Of a stretch of 64,000 nt of DNA, positions 44,850 to 53,833 are shown one piece after another. Position numbers and translations under genes: made by a program. This DNA is from Leptolyngbya sp. NIES-3755 (GTDB lineage Bacteria; Cyanobacteriota; Cyanobacteriia; Leptolyngbyales; Leptolyngbyaceae): assembly GCA_001548435.1 (NCBI GenBank), contig AP017308.1, forward strand, positions 2,427,030-2,491,029, given 5' to 3'. Within the stretch, counting starts at the first letter, position 1. Each line of letters starts with the position of its first letter. Under the pieces are notes generated by a model. It saw only the letters and a program-made list of their open reading frames with translations. It made no database searches and was not told the DNA's origin.

Positions 44850-45806
44850 TTAACGGTAAGCGGTCATCGGTTCTTTGATAAATCGAATGTACAGATGCTT
44901 AAAGGTCGATTTGAGCACACGAGGCGCACCAAAATCGATCGGCATCAATTTATCAGGGAGTCGCCAGTCTGCAATTTGCAATTCACTTGGATGCAGATTC
45001 GGAAATTCGATTTCATCGATCGACGAACACAATCCCAACCGCTGACTTTCTACGATCGTGGGAACTGTTGCTGGATCGACTCGGAGAATTTCAACAATCG
45101 AGCGATCGAGTGCGAACACATCCCGCGAAGCTCCTAACACGCCCAATTCTCTCGGTTCTCCGCCACTCGGACCATTTCCCTCATGCCCGATAATGCCATC
45201 TACGATCGTCAAATCTGGATCGATCGTTCTCGCAGTTTCGACCAACATCGTGCCAAATCGTGATTGATCCTTTCCAGCTTCCATGTGCCACCAAGCTTTC
45301 ATCTTGCCCGGAACACAGCCGAATAGATTCTTCACGCCCATTGTGACCGTCAATTGCATGTGCGATTTCACTTTCGGCAAGTTAATCACGACATCCGCCT
45401 CGATCGCTTCTTTACACAGCAACAAATGATTGAACTCTTCGCCGATCGTTTCGTAGCGTTTTCCTTTGAATTCTACGATCGGTAAGTCGATCGATTCAAT
45501 CAGCGGCAAATATCCGCTAGCTTTCGCAACTCCTTGAGCACTTCCAAACGCAGGACTATCTCCAAGAAACGGCTTGCCACCCGCCTCCTGCACCATTTTC
45601 GCCACACAGTAAACGATTTCAGGGCGAGTGACACATTCTTTTCCTGGACGAGCACCCGTGAGCAGATTCGGCTTTAATAAAACGCGATCGCCGGGTTTAA
45701 CGATCGTACTCATGCCACCCAACGGTTCCAGCAGCGTTTCCAATGCCGCCCGCAATTCAGTCAAATCGTAGGAAGTCGCCCGCAGCAAACTAACAGCAGA
45801 ATTCAT
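44850..45806 (-). CDS. DUF362 family protein
   Basis: A 318-residue protein of the DUF362 family, whose members are often fused to or associated with iron-sulfur proteins and are of unknown function. Typical stretches are VKPGDRVLLKPNLLTGARPG, CVTRPEIVYCVAKMVQEAG, VINLPKVKSHMQLTVTMGVK, NLFGCVPGKMKAWWH and DGIIGHEGNGPSGGEPRELG. No separate ferredoxin domain is visible. The start is MNSAVSLLRA at the ATG complementary to 45804-45806; upstream codons are non-conserved. Confidence 0.82.
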   Translation of the reverse strand: MNSAVSLLRATSYDLTELRAALETLLEPLGGMSTIVKPGDRVLLKPNLLTGARPGKECVTRPEIVYCVAKMVQEAGGKPFLGDSPAFGSAQGVAKASGYLPLIESIDLPIVEFKGKRYETIGEEFNHLLLCKEAIEADVVINLPKVKSHMQLTVTMGVKNLFGCVPGKMKAWWHMEAGKDQSRFGTMLVETARTIDPDLTIVDGIIGHEGNGPSGGEPRELGVLGASRDVFALDRSIVEILRVDPATVPTIVESQRLGLCSSIDEIEFPNLHPSELQIADWRLPDKLMPIDFGAPRVLKSTFKHLYIRFIKEPMTAYR

Positions 45807-46420
45807 AAGGTCAGCGAAATAGAGGTTTTTGATACTGTACCCTCGATTTTCAAGATTTCCAATCTGTAGATCTCGGTAGCCCACCGCAAGTTTGAAAAAG
45901 TGCAAAACTGGACCAAATTGCGTTTACGAATTTTTAACTAACTTGCCAAAATTTAGAGGTGTTCTATATTGCGGACTTTTCTAGGTTTTCTGATGTGATA
46001 TTTCAAGGTCGATCGCAATTAAGTTTCTAATACGAAAGCCCTTATGCTGAAAAAATATTTTCCTCGCACAGCCACAACTTTTTTACTCGTTAAAAACTCT
46101 CCGGATGAGAAAGATGCTGAATTGATTATTGAATCTTTAGCGACTTATTTTTTTACTGAAATGGGTTTAGTTTATCTCTGATGATTTAGCTCGATCGCTT
46201 TATCCATCTCGACTTAAAGCCCGAATACTTTATTTTTTGCTCAGGAATATTAGCCAAATTCTGTGCAATCTCAATTCAATCTTTCGCCTCATTCTTTTAC
46301 TAAAAGATTGCTTAAAAGCACATTACGGTTTAATATTTATACACGAGTTATTTCTGCTATAAACTCTTTACAAGCAAGGCTAACTGAAATCCCGTGAGAA
46401 CGGAGGTAGTGAAAGGATTC
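45807..46420. other. A/T-rich intergenic region with a degenerate frame
   Basis: This 614-base spacer is markedly richer in A/T than the flanking genes. On the plus strand, 46044-46181 encodes 45 residues and is followed in another frame by a 60-codon open stretch to 46362, which may be a broken gene. No known element was recognised. Confidence 0.4.
46044..46362 (+). pseudogene. possible frameshifted small gene
   Basis: The first part opens at an ATG and encodes MLKKYFPRTATTFLLVKNSP and 25 further residues ending EMGLVYL before a stop at 46179-46181. The +1 frame immediately after remains open for 60 codons (DDLARSLYPSRLKARILYFL, then a hydrophobic stretch) to 46360-46362. Together they would make about 105 residues. 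The region is A/T-rich and has no ribosome-binding site, so it could equally be non-coding. Confidence 0.22.
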
Positions 46421-47578
46421 ATGACGAACGATTTCGCCCAACTTTTGAAACTGCTTGAATATGGGTTGATTGTGTCTTGTCAAGCCCCACCCGAATCCCC
46501 TCTTCGTCGTCCATTGATCATTGCCGCGATCGCAGAAGCCGCTCTTAATCAAAATGCAGTTGCAGTCCGAATTGATACTCCTGAACAGATTGCCGCTGTT
46601 CGCCAACGCACCAAAGCCCCCATTCTCGGACTGTGGAAACAATCTCTTCCCAATTCTGAAATCTATATCACTCCAAAGTTTGAACATGCTGTCGCTATCT
46701 CCAAAGCAGGAGCCGATTTGATCGCGATCGATGCAACCTTACGCGATCGTCCTGAATCTGTAGCCACACTCACTGAGCGAATTCACAACGAACTTCATAA
46801 ACCTGTCGTTGCCGATGTCGATAGTTTAGAAGCTGCGATCGCGGCAGTTGACGCAGGAGCCGACTTAATCGCGACCACACTCTATGGCTACACAAAGGAA
46901 ACCGAGCAACAAACGCCTCCAGGCTTCAATCTCTTGAGCGAAATCGCTGAAAAAATCAAGACTCCAGTGATTTGTGAAGGTGGAATCGCAACTCCGGAAA
47001 TGGCAAGACAGGCACTCGATTTAGGGGCTTATGCGGTGGTCGTCGGGACTGCGATTACTGGAATTGAAGCTCAAGTTCAAGCCTTTGATCGTGCGCTTCG
47101 ACATAAACTGCCAGCTCAGGTAATTGAACATAGCAAAGACTATCACTTTGCAGTGTTTTCTCAGGAGCATCCGTCTTATCGAAGCTATGTCCGATCGAAA
47201 TTACGCCAGTACAACACTGAAAGTACGGTGAGAGATGGATTCTTTGAGCAGAGCGCACTGCGAGGAACGCCGTTAGAGATTTTTCTGATTGACGATCGAC
47301 AAAAGATCAAAGCGGGATTAGTGGGGTTAACTCGCTGGAATTGGCTACTGATTGAAGCGCTTTGGGTGGAGGAATCTCTGCGGCATCAAGGGTTTGGTCG
47401 TCAATTAATGAGGGTGGCAGAGCAAGAAGCAAAACAGCGCGGTTGTACTGAAGCGATTTTAGATACGTTTAGCTTTCAGGCGAAAGGATTCTACGAGAAA
47501 TTAGGGTACGAGATGTTTGCTCAAGTCGATGACTATCCATCGGGCTATAGTTTCTTTCAGTTGAAGAAAGAGTTTTGA
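46421..47578 (+). CDS. fusion: NanE-type ManNAc-6-P 2-epimerase + GNAT acetyltransferase
   Basis: A 385-residue two-domain protein. Residues 1-230 match N-acetylmannosamine-6-phosphate 2-epimerase (NanE), a TIM barrel: ILGLWKQSLPNSEIYITPKF contains the conserved Lys, and VICEGGIATPEMARQALDLG contains the conserved Glu of the epimerase site. Residues about 235-385 match a GNAT N-acetyltransferase, with the acetyl-CoA loop VEESLRHQGFGRQLMRVAEQ and GFYEKLGYEMF. The start ATG at 46421 has AAAGGA four bases upstream. Coupling of epimerisation to acetylation of an amino sugar is inferred. A separate kinase or lyase gene is not nearby. Confidence 0.8.
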   Translation: MTNDFAQLLKLLEYGLIVSCQAPPESPLRRPLIIAAIAEAALNQNAVAVRIDTPEQIAAVRQRTKAPILGLWKQSLPNSEIYITPKFEHAVAISKAGADLIAIDATLRDRPESVATLTERIHNELHKPVVADVDSLEAAIAAVDAGADLIATTLYGYTKETEQQTPPGFNLLSEIAEKIKTPVICEGGIATPEMARQALDLGAYAVVVGTAITGIEAQVQAFDRALRHKLPAQVIEHSKDYHFAVFSQEHPSYRSYVRSKLRQYNTESTVRDGFFEQSALRGTPLEIFLIDDRQKIKAGLVGLTRWNWLLIEALWVEESLRHQGFGRQLMRVAEQEAKQRGCTEAILDTFSFQAKGFYEKLGYEMFAQVDDYPSGYSFFQLKKEF

Positions 47579-47671
47579 ATTTAGCGATTTTTAGTGGATT
47601 CGATGCGATCGACTGTGTTGGGCGCAAGGCAAACCTACTAAAAATCGCGCTATCTCCAAAGGCTCGTCAGA

Positions 47672-48556
47672 TTAGCCTAAGAGATTCTTTCTAGCTCGTT
47701 CTTGTCGAGATTCTGCCTCTTCCATCACTTTGGCAAACTCCTCGATCGCTTCTCCCGGATAGTTCTCGAACACTCTCGTCGAAAGCGAAATTCGTCCGCG
47801 CCCTTCATCCAAATCGACAATCATCGCTTTAATCACTTGCCCGACTTTTAACAGCGAAGACAGCGATTCGACATAGTTCTTGCTGATTTGATTAATGTGC
47901 AACAATCCGGTTGTGCCAGCGAATTCTGCAAAGGCTCCAAACGGTTTCAGACCCGTAATCGTTGCTTCGACCAGTTGACCGACTTCGAGTTGACTGAAAT
48001 TAGCGGCTCTAGCAGCGAGACGATTCGAGAGCACGATCTTGTTACGATCGCGATCCAAGTCCAAGATCGTTGCAGAAAGTGTCTGACCTTTCAGAGCATC
48101 TAGATCCTCACGTTCGACCAAATGCGATCGCGGAATAAACCCACGCAATCCTAGAGCATCAACCGTCACGCCGCCTTTATTAGAACCTGTGACGCGCACT
48201 TGCAAACTCTGATTCGTCGTCTGCAAATCGACTAACCGTTCCCAAACTTTCCGCAGTTCAAGCTGGCGGAGCGAGATCGTCACCCGTCCATCCGCATCTT
48301 GTTCACGAACAATGATAAATTCTCGCTCTTCATCTAAAGGGAGAACAGATGAAACATCGGCAACCCGTCGAACGCTGGCTTCCTCGATCGGCAAAAAGGC
48401 AGGAGATTTTCCACCGATATCGACTAGCGCACCATCGCTTTCATAGCTAAATGCTTTACCCGTTACGAGTTTTCCTTTCTGAAATTCGTAATCGTGCTGT
48501 TCGAGGGCTTTTTCAAAATCTTCCATCGAAAAGGAAGCATTCGTTCGATCTGGCAT
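47672..48556 (-). CDS. rps1b: 30S ribosomal protein S1, short form
   Basis: A 294-residue protein with three S1 RNA-binding (OB-fold) domains at about residues 28-95, 110-180 and 190-265. Family stretches are KGKLVTGKAFSYESDGALVD, RVTGSNKGGVTVDALGLRGF and VEATITGLKPFGAFAEFAGT. Cyanobacteria carry two short S1 proteins, Rps1A and Rps1B; which one this is remains a guess, and I lean to Rps1B from the domain spacing. It follows the dienelactone-hydrolase-like gene by 50 bases on the same strand. Confidence 0.82.
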   Translation of the reverse strand: MPDRTNASFSMEDFEKALEQHDYEFQKGKLVTGKAFSYESDGALVDIGGKSPAFLPIEEASVRRVADVSSVLPLDEEREFIIVREQDADGRVTISLRQLELRKVWERLVDLQTTNQSLQVRVTGSNKGGVTVDALGLRGFIPRSHLVEREDLDALKGQTLSATILDLDRDRNKIVLSNRLAARAANFSQLEVGQLVEATITGLKPFGAFAEFAGTTGLLHINQISKNYVESLSSLLKVGQVIKAMIVDLDEGRGRISLSTRVFENYPGEAIEEFAKVMEEAESRQERARKNLLG

Positions 48557-48606
48557 TGCAATGTGATTCCTAAAAAGACGATCGCCACATTTGCGGCTTT
48601 TCAATT

Positions 48607-49317
48607 CTAGTGCCTTAGTCTGGAAAATAACGCTTTAACCTGTTCCCAAGCATCTGCCGCCGCTTCCGAATTGTAGTCCGATCGCTGATTACAGAAAAAT
48701 CCATGTCCAGCAGGATAACGAAACACTTTGTAATCAATTTGATGTTGCTCTAGAGCAGCTTCCACTTGATCAATCTGCTCAACCGGAATCAGCGGATCTT
48801 CAGTGCCGAAAAAGGCATATAGCGTTCCTTGAATCTCCGGTGTTCTCGTAATCGTTGGTGCTCCACCTCCCGGAGTCATCGTTGCGATTCCCGCTCCATA
48901 AAACGAAGCCGTTGCTGTCACTTCCGGTAAAGTTGCCGCCAGATAAGCGACGTGACCACCGAAACAAAAGCCGATCGCGCCAACTTCTTGAAATCCTTTG
49001 GTCTGAAGAAACGCGATCGTCGTTTTCAAATCACTCAGAAGTTGCTCCGCAGTCGTTTGGTCTTTATGCGATCGACCGAGTTTCGTATCGTCCTCACTGT
49101 ATCCCACCTCGAATCCGGGGGCAGTCCGTTGAAAAATGGCGGGTGCGATCGCGACATATCCTTCTCGTGCAAACCGTTCTGTCACGTCTCGAATATGCGA
49201 ATTAACCCCAAAGATTTCTTGAATTACAATAATCGCGCCTTTTGCGGAATCATCCGGTTCCGACAAGTAGGCATCAATTTGGAGACCATTATTTGAAAGT
49301 TTGATCCAGGAATTCAC
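48607..49317 (-). CDS. dienelactone hydrolase family protein
   Basis: An alpha/beta-hydrolase of about 236 residues in the dienelactone hydrolase family. The nucleophile elbow is GAIGFCFGGHVAYLAA with Cys in place of Ser, the acid residue is in FGTEDPLIPVEQ, and the histidine lies in FRYPAGHGFFCNQRSDYN. No ATG precedes the conserved N-terminus; the GTG at 49315-49317 (VNSWIKLS) is preferred over a TTG six codons upstream. There is no signal peptide. It is followed at 50 bases by the S1 gene. The physiological substrate is unknown. Confidence 0.88.
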   Translation of the reverse strand: MNSWIKLSNNGLQIDAYLSEPDDSAKGAIIVIQEIFGVNSHIRDVTERFAREGYVAIAPAIFQRTAPGFEVGYSEDDTKLGRSHKDQTTAEQLLSDLKTTIAFLQTKGFQEVGAIGFCFGGHVAYLAATLPEVTATASFYGAGIATMTPGGGAPTITRTPEIQGTLYAFFGTEDPLIPVEQIDQVEAALEQHQIDYKVFRYPAGHGFFCNQRSDYNSEAAADAWEQVKALFSRLRH

Positions 49318-49661
49318 GATCGATTTACCCCGCAACTTTAATATTTTTAACGAAACTTAAACTCGAAATCTAGTAGTAACACCATATCTTTCCTAAAATG
49401 GCAATCGAAAAACTACGGGTTATACTGTTTTTATCAGGGCGGGTGAAATCGTTGAATACTGGACAATAGGCGATTTGGGCAAGCTCAGCGATATTACTGA
49501 GTAGCTTAAGTCAATCAAATCACAATCCGAGATAACACCCAACTTTCTCCAGATTGTGTCACCTAAAATAGTGGACGACGCTGGCAAATTCTATGCGAAA
49601 AGTCGTGTATGGAGTTGCTTTCTACCATTGAAAAACTACGAGTGAGACTTGAGGCGCGGGC
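49318..49661. other. divergent promoter region with a 17-bp direct repeat
   Basis: This 344-base spacer separates the divergent hydrolase and PlmA-like genes. AT(C/T)GAAAAACTACG(G/A)GT occurs at 49404-49420 and again at 49627-49643, 19 bases before the plmA start codon. A TTATACTGT sequence follows the first copy and could be a -10 region. I saw no frame. Confidence 0.45.
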
Positions 49662-50645
49662 ATGGTGCAATTTCATATTCAGACCGACAGCGACATCCCG
49701 GCATCAACTCAACTCTATAATCAGATTTTGTTTGCGATCGCTTCTCGGCAGTTTCCACCGGGACACCGTTTACCGAGTACTCGTCAGTTGGCGATGCAAA
49801 CTGGACTGCACCGAAATACAATCAGCAAAGTTTACCGTCAATTAGAAGATGCGGGTGTCGTTGATGCTCAAGCGGGTTCTGGTATTTATGTTCGCGATCA
49901 GGGACATGCCACCGCTGCTCACATCAAATCGCCACTCTTAGAGCAATATCCGCAAGCGCACAAGATTATTCAATCGAGCCTAGATGAATTGGTAAAACAA
50001 GGCTGTTCACTCGGACAAGCGCGAGAGCTATTCCTTGCAGAAGTCGATTGGCGCTTGCGTTGTAGTGCTTCAGTTCTGGTAACGGCTCCCTCGCACGATA
50101 TTGCCAATGGCGAAGTTCTACTACGGGAATTAGAACGTGCTCTAGCAATTCCGATGCAGCTTGTTCCGATGGAAGAACTTGGACAAGTTTTGGATCAGAC
50201 GCGATCGAGCACCGTTGTCACAAGTCGGTATTTCATCGCGCAAGCTGAAGCGATCGCATCTCCGAAAGCGGCACGGGTGATTCCTGTAGATATCTATGAT
50301 TTTGAGCAGGAATTGAAGCTGATTAAAGCGATGCCGAAAGGAACTTGTGTTGGCATTGTGAGTTTGAGTGCAGGAACGGTTGGGGTTGCAGAAGTGATCA
50401 TTCACAGTTTACGTGGGGATGATTTGCTGGTGATGACTTCGCAAATGAACGATCGATATAAATTGAATGCAATGGTGAGAACAGCGCAGACAATCTTTAG
50501 TGATCAGGTCAGTTGTGCAGCCGTTAAAGCGACCATTTCGGCTTCTCGTGATGATATTATTCGTCCGCCTCAAGTGATTTGCTGCGAGAACTTTATTGTG
50601 AGTAAATCCATTAACTTGCTTAAACGAGAGTTGGGATTGGAGTAG
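49662..50645 (+). CDS. plmA: GntR/YtrA-type regulator, PlmA-like
   Basis: A 327-residue transcription factor. The N-terminal GntR winged helix (residues 5-80) has PGHRLPSTRQLAMQTGLHRN and TISKVYRQLEDAGVVDAQAG. The C-terminal two-thirds is a long effector domain unlike FadR or HutC types (LEQYPQAHKIIQSSLDELVK, RVIPVDIYDFEQELKLIKAM). Length and layout match PlmA, a cyanobacteria-wide regulator that binds the PII-PipX complex and affects plasmid maintenance and photosystem balance. An 18-22 base direct repeat upstream could be its own operator. Confidence 0.72.
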   Translation: MVQFHIQTDSDIPASTQLYNQILFAIASRQFPPGHRLPSTRQLAMQTGLHRNTISKVYRQLEDAGVVDAQAGSGIYVRDQGHATAAHIKSPLLEQYPQAHKIIQSSLDELVKQGCSLGQARELFLAEVDWRLRCSASVLVTAPSHDIANGEVLLRELERALAIPMQLVPMEELGQVLDQTRSSTVVTSRYFIAQAEAIASPKAARVIPVDIYDFEQELKLIKAMPKGTCVGIVSLSAGTVGVAEVIIHSLRGDDLLVMTSQMNDRYKLNAMVRTAQTIFSDQVSCAAVKATISASRDDIIRPPQVICCENFIVSKSINLLKRELGLE

Positions 50646-50766
50646 AGATATAGCGGGCTAAGAATATAGTTCTTGCGTGAATCCGCAATGCCCACCGAAT
50701 TCTATTCGCCAAGGCATCCGTGCAAGAAGTCTAATGTTTGAGAATGAGCGATCGTTTTCTCATCAC

Positions 50767-50799
50767 TAAAAAAATCGGGAGATCAACACCCCCCGATTT
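50767..50799 (-). terminator. rho-independent terminator of hemerythrin-domain gene
   Basis: AAATCGGG (50772-50779) pairs with CCCGATTT (50792-50799) across a 12-base loop. Read on the minus strand the stem is followed by seven T. It lies about 50 bases downstream of the hemerythrin-domain stop. Confidence 0.8.
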
Positions 50800-50847
50800 A
50801 ACAACCCCTTAAATTAAACCCTGAGTTAGAAGACAGTCAGTTGCGAA

Positions 50848-51885
50848 CTACATCTTTGCAGCTTGGCGTTGTACTTCGCTCTTCTTCGCCTTGAACTCAG
50901 TTGCGATTTGCTCCAGTTGTTGACTGCTGAAGTTATCACGCAATGCTGCAAAGAAGGTGCTTTCTTCTTGACGAACGTGATCCATGATTTCGTCCATCAA
51001 ACGGTTGAGCGAAGACATGAACTGCTCTGACATCACATCCATTTTCTCCATCGCATCAAGCGCGGGGAACCAGGAGTTTTGCTCATCATACAGTTCTTGC
51101 AAATCGCTTTCTGCGTACTTACCACGGACTGCGGGATAAGCCACTTCGTTTTCTGCGATCGCATGTGCACGAAGATCTCCATCCAACTGTTGGAAGAACT
51201 CTTTCCGTTTTGCAGGATCTTGCGTACCTTTGATTTCCGCAAACAGAACATTCACTTTCTGGTGATCCATACGGAGCACGTCTTGAATGTTCATGTCAGA
51301 CTTATCGGTGCTTTGAGTAACAACGCTACCTGCAACACCTGTGAGGGCTGCAACGGCATCTTGAACTCGTGCCCACAGACCTTGATCCGCATCCATTCCG
51401 GTGAGTTCGCGAACTCCAAGCTGTTCGATTACACCTTTGAGTTGTTCTTGGTGAGCGCGGCTTTCAAAGTTCACCGTGTTCAAAGGTGCGATCGCTGCTT
51501 CGATGTCTGCACCGACCTTTTGTGCTGCCTTATGGATCACAATACCTGACATGGTTTGCTGGTGCTTGAGCAATTCATGTTGGAAGACCTTTTCAAACAA
51601 AGTCAACTCAGAACCGGACATCATTTGATCGATCTTTTGCACCATTTCGGTGATGCTGTCTTTCGGCTTCGATTGCACACCATATTGCACGATTACGGTG
51701 TCGAGGATGCCCAAGTTCTTTTGGTCATCTTTCAACATGTCTTGGAACCGCTTCACCAACTCAGAGTCGGTGGTTGCCGAGATGAACTTTTGTTCGTTTG
51801 CAATAATAAGTTCTTGGACAGCTTTGATGTCTGCAAGCTTCATCGCGATCGCTAGACGCTTGGTATCATCCATTGTGGCTACCAT
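50848..51885 (-). CDS. hemerythrin-domain protein
   Basis: A 345-residue protein in two parts. Residues 1-200 are helical (QELIIANEQKFISATTDSEL, GSELTLFEKVFQHELLKHQ), of unrecognised family and possibly of DUF892/ferritin-like character. Residues about 200-330 form a hemerythrin (HHE) domain: LRMDHQKVNVLFAEI, LRAHAIAENEVAYPAV and MDHVRQEESTFFAAL supply the His/Glu ligands of a di-iron oxygen or NO site. No signal peptide or membrane segment is seen. A start at 51900, five codons upstream, is also possible. A strong terminator ends the gene. Confidence 0.82.
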   Translation of the reverse strand: MVATMDDTKRLAIAMKLADIKAVQELIIANEQKFISATTDSELVKRFQDMLKDDQKNLGILDTVIVQYGVQSKPKDSITEMVQKIDQMMSGSELTLFEKVFQHELLKHQQTMSGIVIHKAAQKVGADIEAAIAPLNTVNFESRAHQEQLKGVIEQLGVRELTGMDADQGLWARVQDAVAALTGVAGSVVTQSTDKSDMNIQDVLRMDHQKVNVLFAEIKGTQDPAKRKEFFQQLDGDLRAHAIAENEVAYPAVRGKYAESDLQELYDEQNSWFPALDAMEKMDVMSEQFMSSLNRLMDEIMDHVRQEESTFFAALRDNFSSQQLEQIATEFKAKKSEVQRQAAKM

Positions 51886-52099
51886 TTCTGTGTTCTCCAA
51901 ATTTATCTATAGGATCGGCATCCATTCAGCTTTGAGTTTCGCGCACAGAATTTGGATCAACATCTTTCCCGTGGTTGACTTGCAGGTGCAATAAATTACC
52001 TCAGAAATGTTAAAAAGATTGACCCTGGGATAGTGGAATCCGCTCGGTTTGTACTAGAGTCTAAACAATAGACGACTTCCTCTCTCTGGAGCAAATACA

Positions 52100-53788
52100 A
52101 TGTCTACTTATGATGTAATTATTATCGGGGCGGGTCACAATGGTCTAACTTGTGCAGCTTATCTATTGAAAGCGGGCTACAAGGTTCTCTTGCTAGAAAA
52201 GCGATCGGTTCCGGGTGGAGCAGCAACGACAGAAGCGGTGATTCCAGAATTACCAGAGTTTCGATTTAATCGATGTGCGATCGATCATGAGTTCATCCAT
52301 CTCGGTCCCGTGGTCGAAGAGTTGGAACTGGAAAAGTATGGGTTAGAGTATCTTTACTGCGATCCGGTAGTGTTCTGTCCGCATCCTGATGGAACCTATT
52401 TTCTGGCGCATCAATCAGTTGAAAAAACTTGTGCGAACATTGCCAAGTTCAATGAACACGATGCGAGAAAGTATGCTGAATTTGTGGACTTGTGGCAGCG
52501 AACAATCAATGCAATGATTCCGATGTTCAATGCTCCACCCAAATCGATCATTGATATTGCTGGGAACTATGACTTTAAGAAGGTCAAAGATTTCTTGTCG
52601 GTAGTGGGTTCCACAAACAAGGCTTTGGATTTCGTGAGAACAATGCTATCGAGCGCGGAAGATATCTTGCACGAATACTTTGATACGGAAACCGTGAAGG
52701 CTCCACTGGCGAGACTTGCAGCGGAAATGGGTGTACCGCCATCTCAGAAAAATTTAGCGATCGGGGCAATGATGATGGCAATGCGACATCACCCTGGAAT
52801 GGCACGTCCGAAAGGGGGAACGGGTGCGCTCACAGCCGCGTTAGTAAAATTGGTTCAAAGCTTAGGTGGAGAGATTCTAACGGAGCAAAGTGTAAAACAG
52901 ATTCTGATTGATGATGGTCGCGCAGTTGGAGTACGAGTTGCTTCAGGTCAAGAATATCGCGCAACACGAGGCGTAATCTCTAACATTGATGCGAGACGAG
53001 TATTTCTACAATTGATTGATCCAAGCGAGGTGGATTCAGCCGATGAACATTTGCGGGAAAGACTCGATCGTAGAATCGTCAACAACAATGAAACGATTCT
53101 GAAAATCGATCTAGCAATGTCTGAACCACTGAAGTTCATCTACCACGATCACAAAGACGAATATCTAATTGGTTCAGTCCTGATTGCAGATTCAGTCAAG
53201 CACGTTGAGATTGCTCATGCTGATCCAGCGATCGGTCGAATTCCCGATGCTGATCCGTCAATGTATGTAGTTCAACCCACAATGCTCGATCCATCAATGG
53301 CTCCGCCCGGACAGCACACCGTTTGGATCGAATTCTTCGCGCCCTATCAAGTCGAGAACATGGAAGGACAAGGCTTGAATGGAACGGGTTGGACTGATGA
53401 ATTGAAGAATAAAGTCGCCGATCGAGTTATCGATAAATTAGCCGACTATGCTCCAAATGTGAAAACCGCTACGATCGGACGGGCGGTGGAAAGTCCCGCT
53501 GAATTAGGTGAACGATTGGGAGCTTACAAAGGCAACTACTATCACATTGATATGACGTTAGAACAAATGGTGTTTTTCCGTCCGTTGCCTGAAATTGCGA
53601 ACTATAAAACCCCGATCGATAATCTCTATCTCACGGGTGCAGGAACGCATCCAGGCGGCTCAATCTCAGGAATGCCTGGAAGAAACTGCGCTCGTATATT
53701 TCTCCATGCTCAACAGCCTTTCCTACAGACATTCCGCGATGCTGGATACTCAATAAAATCAGCGTTTGAGGGAATTCTGAATCGGTAA
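52100..53788 (+). CDS. crtO: beta-carotene ketolase, CrtO type
   Basis: A 562-residue FAD-dependent carotenoid oxidoreductase related to phytoene desaturases, which adds a keto group to beta-carotene to give echinenone. The Rossmann start DVIIIGAGHNGLTCAAYLLK is followed by CrtO-specific stretches: PELPEFRFNRCAIDHEFIHL, KAPLARLAAEMGVPPSQKNL, ARPKGGTGALTAALVKLVQ and NLYLTGAGTHPGGSISGMPG near the C-terminus. It is slightly longer than Synechocystis CrtO. It has its own transcription unit, convergent with nrdJ. Confidence 0.92.
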   Translation: MSTYDVIIIGAGHNGLTCAAYLLKAGYKVLLLEKRSVPGGAATTEAVIPELPEFRFNRCAIDHEFIHLGPVVEELELEKYGLEYLYCDPVVFCPHPDGTYFLAHQSVEKTCANIAKFNEHDARKYAEFVDLWQRTINAMIPMFNAPPKSIIDIAGNYDFKKVKDFLSVVGSTNKALDFVRTMLSSAEDILHEYFDTETVKAPLARLAAEMGVPPSQKNLAIGAMMMAMRHHPGMARPKGGTGALTAALVKLVQSLGGEILTEQSVKQILIDDGRAVGVRVASGQEYRATRGVISNIDARRVFLQLIDPSEVDSADEHLRERLDRRIVNNNETILKIDLAMSEPLKFIYHDHKDEYLIGSVLIADSVKHVEIAHADPAIGRIPDADPSMYVVQPTMLDPSMAPPGQHTVWIEFFAPYQVENMEGQGLNGTGWTDELKNKVADRVIDKLADYAPNVKTATIGRAVESPAELGERLGAYKGNYYHIDMTLEQMVFFRPLPEIANYKTPIDNLYLTGAGTHPGGSISGMPGRNCARIFLHAQQPFLQTFRDAGYSIKSAFEGILNR

Positions 53789-53833
53789 AAACAAAGGATT
53801 CCGATCGCTAAAATGATCGGAATCCCTCATGAT

